DNA of 64,000 nucleotides from Lysobacter arenosi. Its GTDB lineage: Bacteria > Pseudomonadota > Gammaproteobacteria > Xanthomonadales > Xanthomonadaceae. How positions within the stretch are numbered: the stretch's first letter is position 1; the number at the start of each line of letters is the position of its first letter. Under the pieces are notes generated by a model. The model saw only the letters and a list, made by a program, of their open reading frames with translations. It was not told the origin of the DNA and made no database searches. Where the stretch lies: assembly GCF_016613475.2 (NCBI RefSeq), contig NZ_CP071517.1, positions 3,715,001 to 3,779,000 on the forward strand, given 5' to 3'. Shown one piece after another: positions 54,788 to 64,000 of the stretch. Made by a program: the position numbers and the translations under genes.

Positions 54788-56493
54788 GCGCCGCCGCGTT
54801 CGACTTGGCCGCGCTGCACCTGCTGCGCCCGCAGTGGCTGTGGGCGTTGCTGGCGCTGCCGCTGCTGGCGTGGCTGTGGCGATGGCGACGACATCGCGCC
54901 AGCGTCTGGCACGACACCGTCGATGCGCACCTGTTGCCGCACCTGCTGGCGCAGCGCGGCGATGCGCGAGCGCGCTGGGCGAGCGGCCTGGCCGTGCTTT
55001 CCTATGCCGTCGCGGTGCTGGCGCTGGCCGGACCGAGCTGGCGCCAGGTCGCACAACCGTTGTGGGAAAGCCGGGCACCGCTGGTAATCGCGCTGGACCT
55101 GTCGAGCGCGGCCACGGCCGCGGACGTGCCGCCGTCGCGACTGGCGCAAGCGCGCGCGAAGATCGCCACGCTGCTGCGCGAACGCGCTGGCGGACAGGTC
55201 GCCCTGGTCGCCTATGCCGGCGATGCCTACACGGTCGCTCCGTTGACCGAGGACACCGCCAACGTGGCGCTGTTCCTCGATGCGCTGGCACCGGACGTGA
55301 TGCCGGTCGACGGCCAGCGCGCGGATCGCGCCATCGACTGGTCGGCGCAATTGCTCAAGCGCGCCCGCTTCGATCGCGGCGACATCGTCCTGCTGACCGC
55401 GCAGGCCGACGAGCCCGCGCGCGATGCCGCCGCCCGTGCCGCCAGGCAGGGCTATCGCGTGTTCGCCCTGGGCATCGGCAGCGCCGCCGGAGCGCCTTAT
55501 CGCCGCAGTGATGGCAGCTTCGGCCAGGCGCGACTGGACGCCGGATCGCTGCGCACGCTGGCGAGTGCGGGTGATGGCCGATACGCGGCGCTGGCGGAAG
55601 GCGACGACGACCTCAGGGCGCTGGGCATCCTCGATCCGCGCCAGGACGACGCCGCCATTGCCCGCGGCAAAGGCACGGCATGGCAGGACCAGGGCTACTG
55701 GCTGCTGCCGCCGTTGCTGCTGCTGGCGCTGTTCGCGTTCCGCCGTCGTGCGGTGATGCTGTTGCTGCCGATTTGCTTCGTGTGGCCGGGCTCGCAGGCA
55801 TCGGCCGCGGACCTCTGGCGTCGAGCCGACCAGGTCGAACATGCGCGCATGGAGCAGGCAACGCAGGCCTACCGGCGCGGCGATTTCGCCGAGGCCGCGA
55901 AACTCTACGGCGATGCCCGCGATGCCGACGCCCATTACAACCGCGGCAATGCATTGGCCAAGGCCGGGCAGTATCCTCAGGCGATTGCCGCCTACGACGA
56001 AGCGCTGAAGCAACAACCCGGCATGGACGATGCGATCGCCAACAAGCGGGCGGTCGAGGCGGCGATGAAGCGGCAGCAATCGTCAAAGTCGAAGAACGAC
56101 TCGCAATCGGGTCAGTCGCAGCCATCACCCGATGGCAAGGGCGATCCCTCGCAGCAGTCTGGCAAGGGCAAGGAGCAGCAACGCAAGCCCGAACAGGCAC
56201 CGCAGCAGTCGCAGCAGCAAGCGACCCAGCCCGCCGATGCCCAGGCCCAGCGCGATGCCGACGCCGCCCAACGCGAACGCATGCAACGCGCGTTGCAGCA
56301 GCAACAGCGCAACGGCCAGCAGGACGCGCAGCGTCGCGCCGGGCAGGCCAACGAAACGCCGCAGCAGCGCGAGCAGCGCCTGGCCAACGAGGCTTGGTTG
56401 CGCCGCGTGCCCGACGACCCGGGCAGCCTGTTGCGCGAGAAATTCCGGATCGAGCAGGAGCGCCGTCTGACCGAGGGCCAGGGACCGCAATGA
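54784..56493 (+). CDS. VWA-TPR membrane protein (BatB/BatC-like fusion)
   Basis: A 569-residue protein. Two N-terminal helices (LWALLALPLLAWLWRW, LAVLSYAVAVLALAGP) precede a VWA domain (about residues 90-280). Its MIDAS segment reads ALDLSSAATA, lacking the third serine of DxSxS, so metal binding may be lost. A helix pair (GYWLLPPLLLLALFAF) leads to a periplasmic TPR (HYNRGNALAKAGQYPQAIAA) and a Gln/Ser/Lys-rich tail (QSSKSKNDSQSGQSQPSP) of about 150 residues. This joins BatB and BatC, separate in Bacteroides, in one chain. ATGA overlap with BatD. Confidence 0.9.
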   Translation: MSAAAFDLAALHLLRPQWLWALLALPLLAWLWRWRRHRASVWHDTVDAHLLPHLLAQRGDARARWASGLAVLSYAVAVLALAGPSWRQVAQPLWESRAPLVIALDLSSAATAADVPPSRLAQARAKIATLLRERAGGQVALVAYAGDAYTVAPLTEDTANVALFLDALAPDVMPVDGQRADRAIDWSAQLLKRARFDRGDIVLLTAQADEPARDAAARAARQGYRVFALGIGSAAGAPYRRSDGSFGQARLDAGSLRTLASAGDGRYAALAEGDDDLRALGILDPRQDDAAIARGKGTAWQDQGYWLLPPLLLLALFAFRRRAVMLLLPICFVWPGSQASAADLWRRADQVEHARMEQATQAYRRGDFAEAAKLYGDARDADAHYNRGNALAKAGQYPQAIAAYDEALKQQPGMDDAIANKRAVEAAMKRQQSSKSKNDSQSGQSQPSPDGKGDPSQQSGKGKEQQRKPEQAPQQSQQQATQPADAQAQRDADAAQRERMQRALQQQQRNGQQDAQRRAGQANETPQQREQRLANEAWLRRVPDDPGSLLREKFRIEQERRLTEGQGPQ

Positions 56494-58220
56494 GTGTCAT
56501 CGCCGACAAGCAACACCGATCCCCATCAGCGCGCATGCTGTTGCGTCTGGCCGCCTGGCTGCTGTTGTCAACCGCGAGCCTGGCGGCATCGGCGCAAACA
56601 CGCGCCTGGCTCGACCGCGATCGCATCGCCCTGGGCGAAACGGTCACGCTCAACATCGAGACGACCTCGACGGCGGCATCGGAACCGGACTACGCACCGC
56701 TGCAGGCGGACTTCACCGTCAGTGGCCACACCAGCCGCCGCGAGTTCGAAAGCATCAACGGCCGCAACAGCATGCGCCTGCTGTATGCAGTGGCGTTGCG
56801 GCCGCGCCGCGACGGCGTGCTGACCGTGCCCGCGCTAGCGCTGGGCAGCGAACAGACGCAGCCCTTGTCACTGGTGGTCACGCCCGACGGTGGTCGCGCC
56901 ACCGGTCGTGCCGGCGACGACGTCTTCATCGAAAGCCAGGCCGACGACGCCGACCCCTACGTGCAGCAATCGGTCGGCTGGGTGGTGCGGCTGTACTCCG
57001 CCGCGCCGCTGGTGTCGGGGCAACTCGACCAGCCCGCCCCGGAGGGCGCCTCGCTGCAGCGTGTCGGTGACGATGCCCAGTACCAGCGCGACGTCGGTGG
57101 CCGTCGCTACAGCGTGGTCGAGCGCCGGTTCCTGCTGGTGCCAGAGCGCAGCGGCACGCTGACGATCCCGCCGGCGAGCTTCGAGGGCCGCGGCGCCGGC
57201 GGCTTCTTCGACGATCTGTTCGGCAGCAATCGCGGCGCACTGCAGGCGCAGGCGGCGCCGCGCTCGCTGCAGGTGCGGCCGGTGCCCAACGATGCACCAC
57301 AGCCTTGGCTGCCGCTGCAGGACCTGCAGTTGCGCTACCAGTCGACGCCACAGGAATTGCGCGCAGGTACGGCCGCGACCCTGGTCGTTGAAGCCGTTGC
57401 CGATGGCGCCACCGCCGTGCAGATGCCGGAACTGCAGTTGCCGGCGATCGATGGCGTGCAGGTGTTCGCCGAACCGGTCCAGGCCGACGAACGTTTTGTC
57501 GATGGCAGGCCGCGGGCGAAGCTGACACGGCGCTTCTCGCTGGTGCCCTCGCGCGCAGGCAAGATCCAGCTGGGTGGCATGCGCATGAGCTGGTGGGACG
57601 TGCGCGCCGGGGCGGTTCGCACCGCCACCCTGCCGCCGTTGTCCTGGACGGCGCTGGCCGGTGCCGCGCCAGCGTCGGCGGCAGCAACTTCCGCCACGGC
57701 CTCGCCAGCCCCGGCTGACATCGTGGCAGCCGACACCGAATCGTCGCTGCTGCCCATCCCGGGCGCCAGCAAGGGTTGGGTCCTGGCGACGCTGCTGTTC
57801 GCCGCCCTGTGGCTGTTCACCCTGGTCTGGGGTCTGCACCGCGGCGATGCGCGGGCCGCGGCCACTGCGCCTGCCACTGACGGCGGGGACGCGCCCGCCG
57901 CCAGCGGCGGCAACCTCAAGCAGGCGCTGGACCGTGGCGCGCTGGGCGACGTGGCCGAGGCCTTGTGCGCGGCGGCGAAGCCACGCGCGCAGGATCTGGA
58001 AGAGGTGGTCGCACGTCTGTCCGACCCCGACCAGCGTGCGGCAGTGGAAGCGCTCCAGCGTGCGCGCTGGGGCGGCGGAGATGGCGTCGCCGCGCGGCAG
58101 CAGCTGCGCAAGGCGTTCGCATCCGGTGCGCGCTGGCGAGAGCGCTCGGTCGATGCGCCTTCGCCATTGCCGCCGTTGTACCCGCCTGCGCCCGACCGAT
58201 CCGGACGACTGCGCGGTTGA
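56490..58220 (+). CDS. BatD-family protein
   Basis: A 576-residue exported membrane protein, last gene of the MoxR/Bat operon. It has a signal peptide (LLLSTASLAASAQ), two beta-rich periplasmic domains typical of BatD (RAWLDRDRIALGETVTLNIE; VERRFLLVPERSGTLTIPPA), a second repeat (RFSLVPSRAGKIQLGGMRMS), one membrane helix (GWVLATLLFAALWLFTLVWG) and a cytoplasmic helical tail. Such operons are linked to envelope integrity and stress tolerance, but exact activity is unknown. The start ATG overlaps the previous stop by four bases. Confidence 0.92.
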   Translation: MSVIADKQHRSPSARMLLRLAAWLLLSTASLAASAQTRAWLDRDRIALGETVTLNIETTSTAASEPDYAPLQADFTVSGHTSRREFESINGRNSMRLLYAVALRPRRDGVLTVPALALGSEQTQPLSLVVTPDGGRATGRAGDDVFIESQADDADPYVQQSVGWVVRLYSAAPLVSGQLDQPAPEGASLQRVGDDAQYQRDVGGRRYSVVERRFLLVPERSGTLTIPPASFEGRGAGGFFDDLFGSNRGALQAQAAPRSLQVRPVPNDAPQPWLPLQDLQLRYQSTPQELRAGTAATLVVEAVADGATAVQMPELQLPAIDGVQVFAEPVQADERFVDGRPRAKLTRRFSLVPSRAGKIQLGGMRMSWWDVRAGAVRTATLPPLSWTALAGAAPASAAATSATASPAPADIVAADTESSLLPIPGASKGWVLATLLFAALWLFTLVWGLHRGDARAAATAPATDGGDAPAASGGNLKQALDRGALGDVAEALCAAAKPRAQDLEEVVARLSDPDQRAAVEALQRARWGGGDGVAARQQLRKAFASGARWRERSVDAPSPLPPLYPPAPDRSGRLRG

Positions 58221-58281
58221 GCGGGGCAGGGTGCCGCCGGGCGGTTTGCTAAGCTCGCGCGGTTCCCCGAGGAGTTGCAGG

Positions 58282-59598
58282 ATGAGTGATTCGAACACCA
58301 GCGCCGGCAAGGGCAAGCTGCCGCTGCACTGGAAGATGGCGATCGGCTTCGTCGCCGGCCTGCTGCTGGGCCTGGTCGTGCATTACGGCGTCGGCGCCGA
58401 CACGGCCTGGGTCAAGACCTTCACGACCTACGTGACCCAGCCCGCAGGCACGCTGTTCCTGCGCCTGATCTTCATGCTGGTGATCCCGCTGCTGTTCTCG
58501 GCGCTTGTCATCGGCGTCGCCGAAATGGGCGACGTGCGCGCGCTGGGCCGAATCGGCTGGCGCACCCTGGGCTACACGGTCGTCGTCTCCGGCATCGCGG
58601 TCATCCTCGGGCTGCTGCTGGTGAACTGGCTGCAACCTGGCGCAGGCGTCGATCCGGTGCGCGCGCAGCAGCTGCTCAGCGAAGGCTCCGAACGTGCCAG
58701 CGCCATCGTCGGCAGCACCCACGTCCAGCCCAAGGGCCTGGACATGCTCATGGCGATCGTCCCCGACAACATCGTCAAGGCCGCCGCCGACAACACCATC
58801 CTGGCGGTGATGTTCTTCGCGCTGATGCTCGGCATCGGCTTGGTGCTCACCCGCACCAAGGCCACCGAAACCCTGCAGCGCGCCATCGAAGGCCTGTTCG
58901 AAGTGTCGATGACGCTGATCGGGATGGTCATCAAGCTGGCGCCGTACGCGGTGTTCTGCTTCATGTTCAACCTGGCGGTGCTGTTCGGCTGGGAGCTGCT
59001 CGGCAGCCTCGGCGCCTATGTCGGCGTGGTCGTCCTGGCGCTGGCGCTGCACATGTTCGTGGTCTATTCGCTGGTGCTGAAGTTCGCCGGCGGTTACTCG
59101 CCCAGGAAGTTCTTCAAGGGCGTGCAGGAAGCGATGGTGATGGCGTTCTCCACCGCCTCGTCCAACGCCACCCTGCCGACTGCATTGCGCGTGGCCGACG
59201 AGCAGCTCGGCCTGCCACGCCGGGTCTCGCGCTTCGTGCTGACGGTGGGCGCCACCGCCAACCAGAACGGCACGGCCCTGTTCGAGGGCGTCACGGTGCT
59301 GTTCCTGGCGCAGTTCTTCGGGGTCGAGCTGACCCTGGTGCAGCAGGCCACGGTGATGTTCGTCTGCATCCTGGGCGGCATCGGCACCGCCGGTGTCCCG
59401 GCCGGCTCGCTGCCGGTGGTGGCGCTGATCTGCGGCATGGTCGGCGTGCCGCCGGAGGGCATCGGCCTGATCCTGGGCGTCGACCGCTTCCTCGACATGT
59501 GCCGGACCACGCTGAATGTCACCGGCGACCTGATGCTCGCCACCGTCGTCTCGCGCGGCGAGCCGGCGGAAGTGCCGGCCGAGCCGGCCACGGCGTAG
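58282..59598 (+). CDS. Dicarboxylate/amino acid:cation symporter (DAACS)
   Basis: An inner-membrane Na+ or H+ coupled transporter of glutamate/aspartate or C4-dicarboxylates; 438 residues, eight-helix GltPh-type fold. Helices include MAIGFVAGLLLGLVVHYG and LRLIFMLVIPLLFSALVIG; the substrate hairpin (AFSTASSNATLPTALRVADE) and the NQNGTALFEGV segment in place of the usual NMDGT are intact. A good ribosome site (gaggag, 58269-58274) precedes ATG 58282. The substrate cannot be decided between glutamate and dicarboxylate from sequence alone. A terminator follows. Confidence 0.92.
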   Translation: MSDSNTSAGKGKLPLHWKMAIGFVAGLLLGLVVHYGVGADTAWVKTFTTYVTQPAGTLFLRLIFMLVIPLLFSALVIGVAEMGDVRALGRIGWRTLGYTVVVSGIAVILGLLLVNWLQPGAGVDPVRAQQLLSEGSERASAIVGSTHVQPKGLDMLMAIVPDNIVKAAADNTILAVMFFALMLGIGLVLTRTKATETLQRAIEGLFEVSMTLIGMVIKLAPYAVFCFMFNLAVLFGWELLGSLGAYVGVVVLALALHMFVVYSLVLKFAGGYSPRKFFKGVQEAMVMAFSTASSNATLPTALRVADEQLGLPRRVSRFVLTVGATANQNGTALFEGVTVLFLAQFFGVELTLVQQATVMFVCILGGIGTAGVPAGSLPVVALICGMVGVPPEGIGLILGVDRFLDMCRTTLNVTGDLMLATVVSRGEPAEVPAEPATA

Positions 59599-59612
59599 GC
59601 CTGCGGCAAGGG

Positions 59613-59635
59613 GGCCAGGCCTTGCCTGGCCTTTT
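59613..59635 (+). terminator. Terminator after the symporter
   Basis: A perfect 8-bp stem (ggccaggc / gcctggcc) with loop ctt, followed by tttt, 14 bases after the symporter stop. Confidence 0.85.
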
Positions 59636-59768
59636 CCTGGCCCCGGCAGCGGGCCGGGGCGACAGGGCGGCGCGGCAATGGGACAATGGCCAGCCCGTCC
59701 GGCCCGGCTTCGACCGCCAGGTCTCGCGCATGGGCCCCTCCCCGCAGCCGAAGACCCGCCCCGACGCC

Positions 59769-61761
59769 ATGACGACGCCCAGCCGCCGCGAACTAGCCAA
59801 CGCCATCCGCTTCCTTGCCATCGACGCCGTCCAGGGCCGCCAACTCCGGCCACCCGGGCATGCCGATGGGCATGGCCGACATCGCCGAGGTGCTGTGGAA
59901 CGATTACCTCAGCCATAACCCGAGCAACCCGAACTGGTTCAACCGCGACCGCTTCGTGCTGTCCAACGGCCACGGTTCGATGCTGCAGTACGCGCTGCTG
60001 CACCTGTCGGGTTACGACCTGTCGATCGACGAGCTGAAGAATTTCCGCCAGCTCAACTCGAAGACCCCGGGCCATCCGGAAAACTTCATGACGCCGGGCA
60101 TCGAGACCACCACCGGTCCGCTCGGCCAGGGCTTCGCCAATGCCGTCGGCATGGCGCTCGCCGAGAAGCTGCTGGCACAGCGCTTCAACAAACCCGAGCA
60201 CAAGATCGTCGACAACCGCACCTTGGTATTCATGGGTGACGGCTGCCTGATGGAAGGCATCTCGCACGAGGCCGCATCGCTGGCCGGCACCTGGGGCCTG
60301 CACAAGCTGGTCGCGTTCTGGGACGACAACAAGATCTCGATCGACGGCAACACCGATGGCTGGTTCACCGACAACACGCCGGCGCGCTTCGAGGCGTACG
60401 GCTGGAACGTCGTGCGTGGCGTCAACGGCCAGGATGCCGCCGAGATCAAGACCGCCATCGAGACCGCGCTGAAGTCGACCGACAAGCCGACGCTGATCTG
60501 CTGCCGCACCACCATTGGTTACGGTTCGCCGGCCAAGGCCGGCAAGGAATCGTCGCACGGTGCGCCGCTGGGCAAGGACGAAGTCGCCGCCACGCGCCAG
60601 GCGCTGGGCTGGGAGTATGGTCCGTTCGAAATTCCCGAGGCGATCTACGACGGCTGGCGCGTGCGCAGCACCGGCGGGCAGCGCGAGTCGGAGTGGAACC
60701 AGTTGTTCGCCGCCTACAAGAGCCAGTACCCGGAGCTGGCCGCCGAGCTGACCCGTCGCGCCAGTGGCGCGCTGCCGGAAGGCTTCGTCGAGGCCGCCGA
60801 TGCCTACATCGCCAAGCTCCAGGCCGAGGGCCCGGTGATCGCTTCGCGCAAGGCTTCGCAGATGGCGATCGAGACGTTCGCGCCGTTGCTGCCGGAACTG
60901 ATCGGCGGTTCGGCCGACCTGGCGCATTCCAACCTGACCCTGTGGAAGGGCAGCAAGTCGGTCGCCACCGACGATCCCAATGCCAACTACATCTATTACG
61001 GTGTGCGCGAGTTCGCGATGACCGCGATCAGCAACGGCCTGGGCCTGCACGAGTGCTTCATTCCGTACGACGCGACGTTCCTGGTATTCAGCGATTACGC
61101 GCGCAATGCCGTGCGCATGAGCGCGCTGATGGGCGCGCATGCGATCCATGTCTACACGCATGACTCCATTGGCCTGGGCGAGGACGGTCCGACCCACCAG
61201 CCGATCGAGCACATGGCGTCGCTGCGCTACATCCCGCACAACGATCTGTGGCGTCCGTGCGATGCGGTCGAGTCGGCGGCTTGCTGGAAGGCGGCCATCC
61301 TGCGCGACGATGGTCCGAGTTGCCTGGTCTTCTCGCGCCAGAACCTCGCCCACCAGCAGCGCAACGAGCAGCAGGTGGCCGACATCGCCCGCGGTGGTTA
61401 TGTGCTGAAGGATTCCAATGGCGCGCCGGAGGTCATCCTGATCGCGACCGGTTCGGAAGTGGGCCTGGCGATGGATGCGGCGGCGCAGCTCGGCGACAAG
61501 GTGCGCGTGGTGTCGATGCCGTCGACCAACGTGTTCGATCGTCAGGATGCGGAGTACCGCGAGTCGGTGCTGCCGCGCGATTGCCGCAAGCGCGTCGCAA
61601 TCGAGGCTGGCGTGACCGGCTTCTGGCACAAGTACGTCGGTCTGGACGGTGCGGTGATCGGCATCGACGACTTCGGTGCGTCGGCTCCGGCCGAGAAGCT
61701 GTTCCCGGAGTTCGGCTTCACGGTCGAGAAGGTGGTCGAGGCGGCACGCGCGCTGGGCTGA
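59769..61761 (+). CDS. tkt: Transketolase, with a +1 frameshift near its 5' end
   Basis: TPP-dependent transfer of two-carbon units in the pentose phosphate pathway. The natural N-terminus is encoded from ATG 59769 ([20 protein letters not shown]), but after codon 22 the frame shifts: the rest, [20 protein letters not shown] onward, lies in the frame of 59815. One extra base within the ggcc at 59835-59838 explains this. The remainder (about 640 residues) is intact, including the TPP motif [33 protein letters not shown] and the C-terminal domain. As written, only an internal start at 59815 (MPSTPSR) yields a full product, missing about 20 residues of a conserved helix. Either a consensus error or a lesion. 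Confidence 0.9.
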
Positions 61762-61787
61762 TTCTCCGCTGCGTGTAGCGTGTGTTG

Positions 61788-61815
61788 AAAGAAGCGGCTT
61801 CGGCCGCTTCTTTTT
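61788..61815 (+). terminator. Terminator of tkt
   Basis: A stem gaagcggc / gccgcttc closed by a UUCG tetraloop, extended by aaa/ttt pairs and followed by a T-run, about 27 bases after the transketolase stop. Confidence 0.93.
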
Positions 61816-62069
61816 CTCGCGCGGCGCCTTTGCGTTTGCTGCTGCGGAGCGGCGTCGTCCGCCGGGCCGGGGATTGCTCCGCCCCTTCGTTCGGACATCC
61901 TGTCCGAAGGCGGGGCGTGGGCCATCCATGGCCCACTGCTGCGCAATCCCCGACCCGGCGGACGACGCTCCGGCATTTCATTGCCCGGTCTTCGGTGCGA
62001 ACGCTCTGGGACACCGTCATCCCCGCGAAGGCGGGGATCCAAGGACGCCCTTTCTCTGCTGCTAGCGCC
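61816..62069. repeat. Non-coding region with a long inverted repeat and nested hairpins
   Basis: Arms of 24 bases (61854-61877 and 61943-61966, one mismatch) face each other across a 65-base centre. The centre holds two further hairpins: ttcggaca/tgtccgaa at about 61890-61908, and tgggccat/atggccca at 61918-61935. Downstream, atccccgc-gaag-gcggggat at 62019-62038 is a REP-type hairpin. No gene is credible here. It lies between the tkt terminator and the 3' end of the convergent acetyl-CoA hydrolase gene. Confidence 0.75.
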
Positions 62070-64000
62070 TCAACACTCGCTCGAAGCCTGCGCCAGCGCC
62101 AGATTCAGCAGGTGCGCCTCGATCCGCTCGCCAAAGCTTGAAGGCGCGGCCAGGCCCATGCGCTGCAGGGCTTCGTGGTCGGTCTCGCGTGCCGAAAGTG
62201 CGCGCCAGATTGTTCGCAGTTTCCCCCAGCGCGTTGCCGTGTTCGTCTTGAGCCATCCAAGTGCTTTCACCAGACGTTGTTCGACCTCGGTGAAGTCGCT
62301 GCCCAGCGGATAGTCGGGCAGGTTGCCATTGCGGCGAAACGGTTGCAGCTTTCCCTGCAGCGATTGCGCCGTGTTGCCGGCAGCACGCGCGGGCAGGACG
62401 AAATCACGGCGCAACTTGCCAGCGTTGCGCGCGGTGTCCAGCAGCGACTGCTGGAAGCGCGAGTCGCATATCGCTGCCATCGCCATGATGCAGTCCTCGT
62501 CGCTGCGCCCGCGCACATCCGCGATGCCGTACTCGCTGATGTAGATGTCGCGCAGGTGGCGCGGAATGGTGGTGTGGCCGTAGTTCCAGACGATATTGGA
62601 CGTGGTCGCGCCGCCGGACTCGCGGCTGGCGCGCAGCAGCAGCACCGAGCGTGCATCGGGCAGCGCGTGCGCCATTGCCACGAAGTTGTACTGGCCGCCG
62701 ACGCCGGAAACGACACGGCCGTCCCCGAGCGCATCCGACACCGCAGCGCCCAGCGCGGTCGCCATCATGCAGGTGTTGAAGAAGCGGGCGTCGCGACGTT
62801 GCAGGCGCTCCAATACCTCGTCGCCGCCGTAAAGTTCATTGACCTCGCCGACGCGCTTCATGCCGATGCCGCGACGCTCCTCGTCGCTGAGATCGCGCAG
62901 CCACTGGTAGAAGTCCGGTGAGCCTAGGTAGAAGGCGCCGTGCAGGAACTCGCCTTCGTGCTGCAGTCGTGCCAGGTCGTCCACGCTGGCCTGGCCGTCG
63001 GCAACGCGCTGCATCAAGCCGCGATCTTCGATGACCTTGCGCGACAGCACGCCGACCTCCACCAGACGGCGGAAGCCTTCGTTGATCATCTCGCTGCAGC
63101 CGTACAGGCCCTGCGCAAACGGCGCCAGCGCCGGGTCTTCGGCCTGCGCCGAGCCAAGCGCACGCAGCACCGCGCGGTAGGCCGCGTTGTCGGTGTGGCG
63201 CAGGACGAGGGCGTGGCACAGCGCGTCGGCCAGTGCGCCGATGCCGATCTGCAGCGTGCCGCCGTCGCGCACCAGGGTGCTGGCGTGGAAGCCGATAGCG
63301 TAGTCGACGTCGCTGACCGGCTGGCGTGGCAATCCGAACAGCTTCGGGTAGGGGCCGGGCGGTTGCACGATGGCGTCGAAGTAACCGGCATCGACTTCCG
63401 CGCTGCCGCCGAGCCAGGGCAGTTCCGGGTCGACTTCGGCGATCAGCAGCGGTCGCGGCAGGCCGCGTGCCGCGATCGCGTCGAGCGCATCGAAGGTGAG
63501 GTCGGTGTTGCACGACAGCGACAGCTTGGTGCCGTCCGCCGAGCGCGCCACCTTCTGCACGATGGCGTTGAGGCCGCGGTCGGCAAGCGCGCGCGCGACG
63601 TGGGTGTAGTTGAGGCTGGCGTAGCGCCGCTGCACCTGCGTCGAGCCGAGCATCGCGCCCGATTGCAGGTAGAACTCCTCGACTTCGATGTGCGCTGGCA
63701 GCGCATCGCGTTTAGCCGCCTGCACGTAGGCCAGGCGCGGGAAATCGTCGCCGAAGTGGCGTTGCGCGAATGGCTTGATGAAGCGGGCCTCCAGGCCCTT
63801 TCCGCCGCCGGGCGGGTCCAGCGACAGCGCGGTGTACAGATGCAGGGGGCGCGACGGATCCTTTTCGACGCGCGCATACAGCGCGTTGAGCAGGCGATGC
63901 GGCTTGCCCAGTCCAAGTGGGGCGCCGACATGCAGCGGGCCGTGACGGACGGTGAGCAGGAACTCGACGGCGGCGTCGAGTGAGTCGAACAGGGTTGGGG
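62070..64000 (-). CDS. Acetyl-CoA hydrolase/transferase family protein (5' end outside the window)
   Basis: A CoA-transferase/hydrolase of the acetyl-CoA hydrolase superfamily, cut by the right edge of the window; at least 643 residues remain. The frame is open to base 64000, and the visible N-terminal part (LTVRHGPLHVGAPLGLGKPH) belongs to it, so a GTG at 63725 is not the true start. The C-terminal region carries GGATTSNIVWNYGHTTIPRH and YISEYGIADVRGRSDEDCI, typical of the family. It may interconvert acetate and acetyl-CoA or use other short acyl-CoAs; direction and substrate are not readable. It is convergent with tkt. Confidence 0.85.
   Translation of the reverse strand, partial: PTLFDSLDAAVEFLLTVRHGPLHVGAPLGLGKPHRLLNALYARVEKDPSRPLHLYTALSLDPPGGGKGLEARFIKPFAQRHFGDDFPRLAYVQAAKRDALPAHIEVEEFYLQSGAMLGSTQVQRRYASLNYTHVARALADRGLNAIVQKVARSADGTKLSLSCNTDLTFDALDAIAARGLPRPLLIAEVDPELPWLGGSAEVDAGYFDAIVQPPGPYPKLFGLPRQPVSDVDYAIGFHASTLVRDGGTLQIGIGALADALCHALVLRHTDNAAYRAVLRALGSAQAEDPALAPFAQGLYGCSEMINEGFRRLVEVGVLSRKVIEDRGLMQRVADGQASVDDLARLQHEGEFLHGAFYLGSPDFYQWLRDLSDEERRGIGMKRVGEVNELYGGDEVLERLQRRDARFFNTCMMATALGAAVSDALGDGRVVSGVGGQYNFVAMAHALPDARSVLLLRASRESGGATTSNIVWNYGHTTIPRHLRDIYISEYGIADVRGRSDEDCIMAMAAICDSRFQQSLLDTARNAGKLRRDFVLPARAAGNTAQSLQGKLQPFRRNGNLPDYPLGSDFTEVEQRLVKALGWLKTNTATRWGKLRTIWRALSARETDHEALQRMGLAAPSSFGERIEAHLLNLALAQASSEC

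Noticed and set aside
58249..61929. Very long minus-strand frame over the symporter and transketolase
   Set aside because: No domains, Arg/Gln/His/Leu-rich composition from reading highly biased codons in reverse; both plus-strand genes are clear.

Overview
The window is high-GC DNA from a gammaproteobacterial chromosome, most likely the Xanthomonadaceae/Lysobacteraceae group (Lysobacter or Luteimonas-like). This rests on gene order (ygfB-pepP, zapA-6S RNA-fau, rph-rdgB-hemW, rpoZ-spoT-ridA, mrcA divergent from pilMNOPQ), the protein families, and GC-rich short repeats. Nothing in it looks like a plasmid, prophage, insertion sequence, CRISPR array or integron. Almost all of it is core chromosome.

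Layout. 1-1380: end of an rRNA operon (3' part of 23S, 5S, terminator). 1517-4288: minus-strand housekeeping block rpiA, an EVE-domain protein, fau, 6S RNA, zapA and a ZapB-like coiled coil. 4396-9051: a large periplasmic-sensor GGDEF-EAL protein, placed between the zapA block and ygfB-pepP. 11140-14735: a divergent AraC/SDR pair and two secreted proteins of unknown function. 14835-19003: pepQ, a PilZ protein and a DUF1631 protein. 19155-22511: hemW, a small monooxygenase-like protein, rdgB, a VOC protein and rph, all minus strand. 22580-27398: yicC, gmk, rpoZ, spoT, ridA.

27448-33598 holds the most unusual locus: an AraC-type regulator divergent from a beta-helix lipoprotein, a diheme cytochrome c lipoprotein (ATGA overlap) and a TonB-dependent receptor, closed by a terminator. 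It looks like a regulated outer-membrane/periplasmic system whose substrate is unknown. It is followed by recG, then a catabolic group (glucokinase, exported glycosylasparaginase, cutC, nucleoside hydrolase), rpmE2 and gltA.

41865-43156: a small membrane protein cut by an in-frame amber codon, and an unknown cytoplasmic protein. 43374-51133: PBP1A divergent from the type IV pilus operon pilMNOPQ. 51308-58220: a six-gene MoxR/VWA (Bat-type) operon joined mostly by ATGA overlaps. 58282-64000: a DAACS dicarboxylate/glutamate symporter, a transketolase with a one-base frameshift near its 5' end, a long inverted-repeat region, and an acetyl-CoA hydrolase/transferase running off the right edge.

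Functional themes are second-messenger signalling (c-di-GMP enzymes, PilZ, SpoT), type IV pili and envelope assembly, and nucleotide and central carbon metabolism. Two gene-integrity anomalies (transketolase frameshift, amber codon in the membrane protein) may be real mutations or consensus errors. All functional calls are from reading the sequence; no database search was run.
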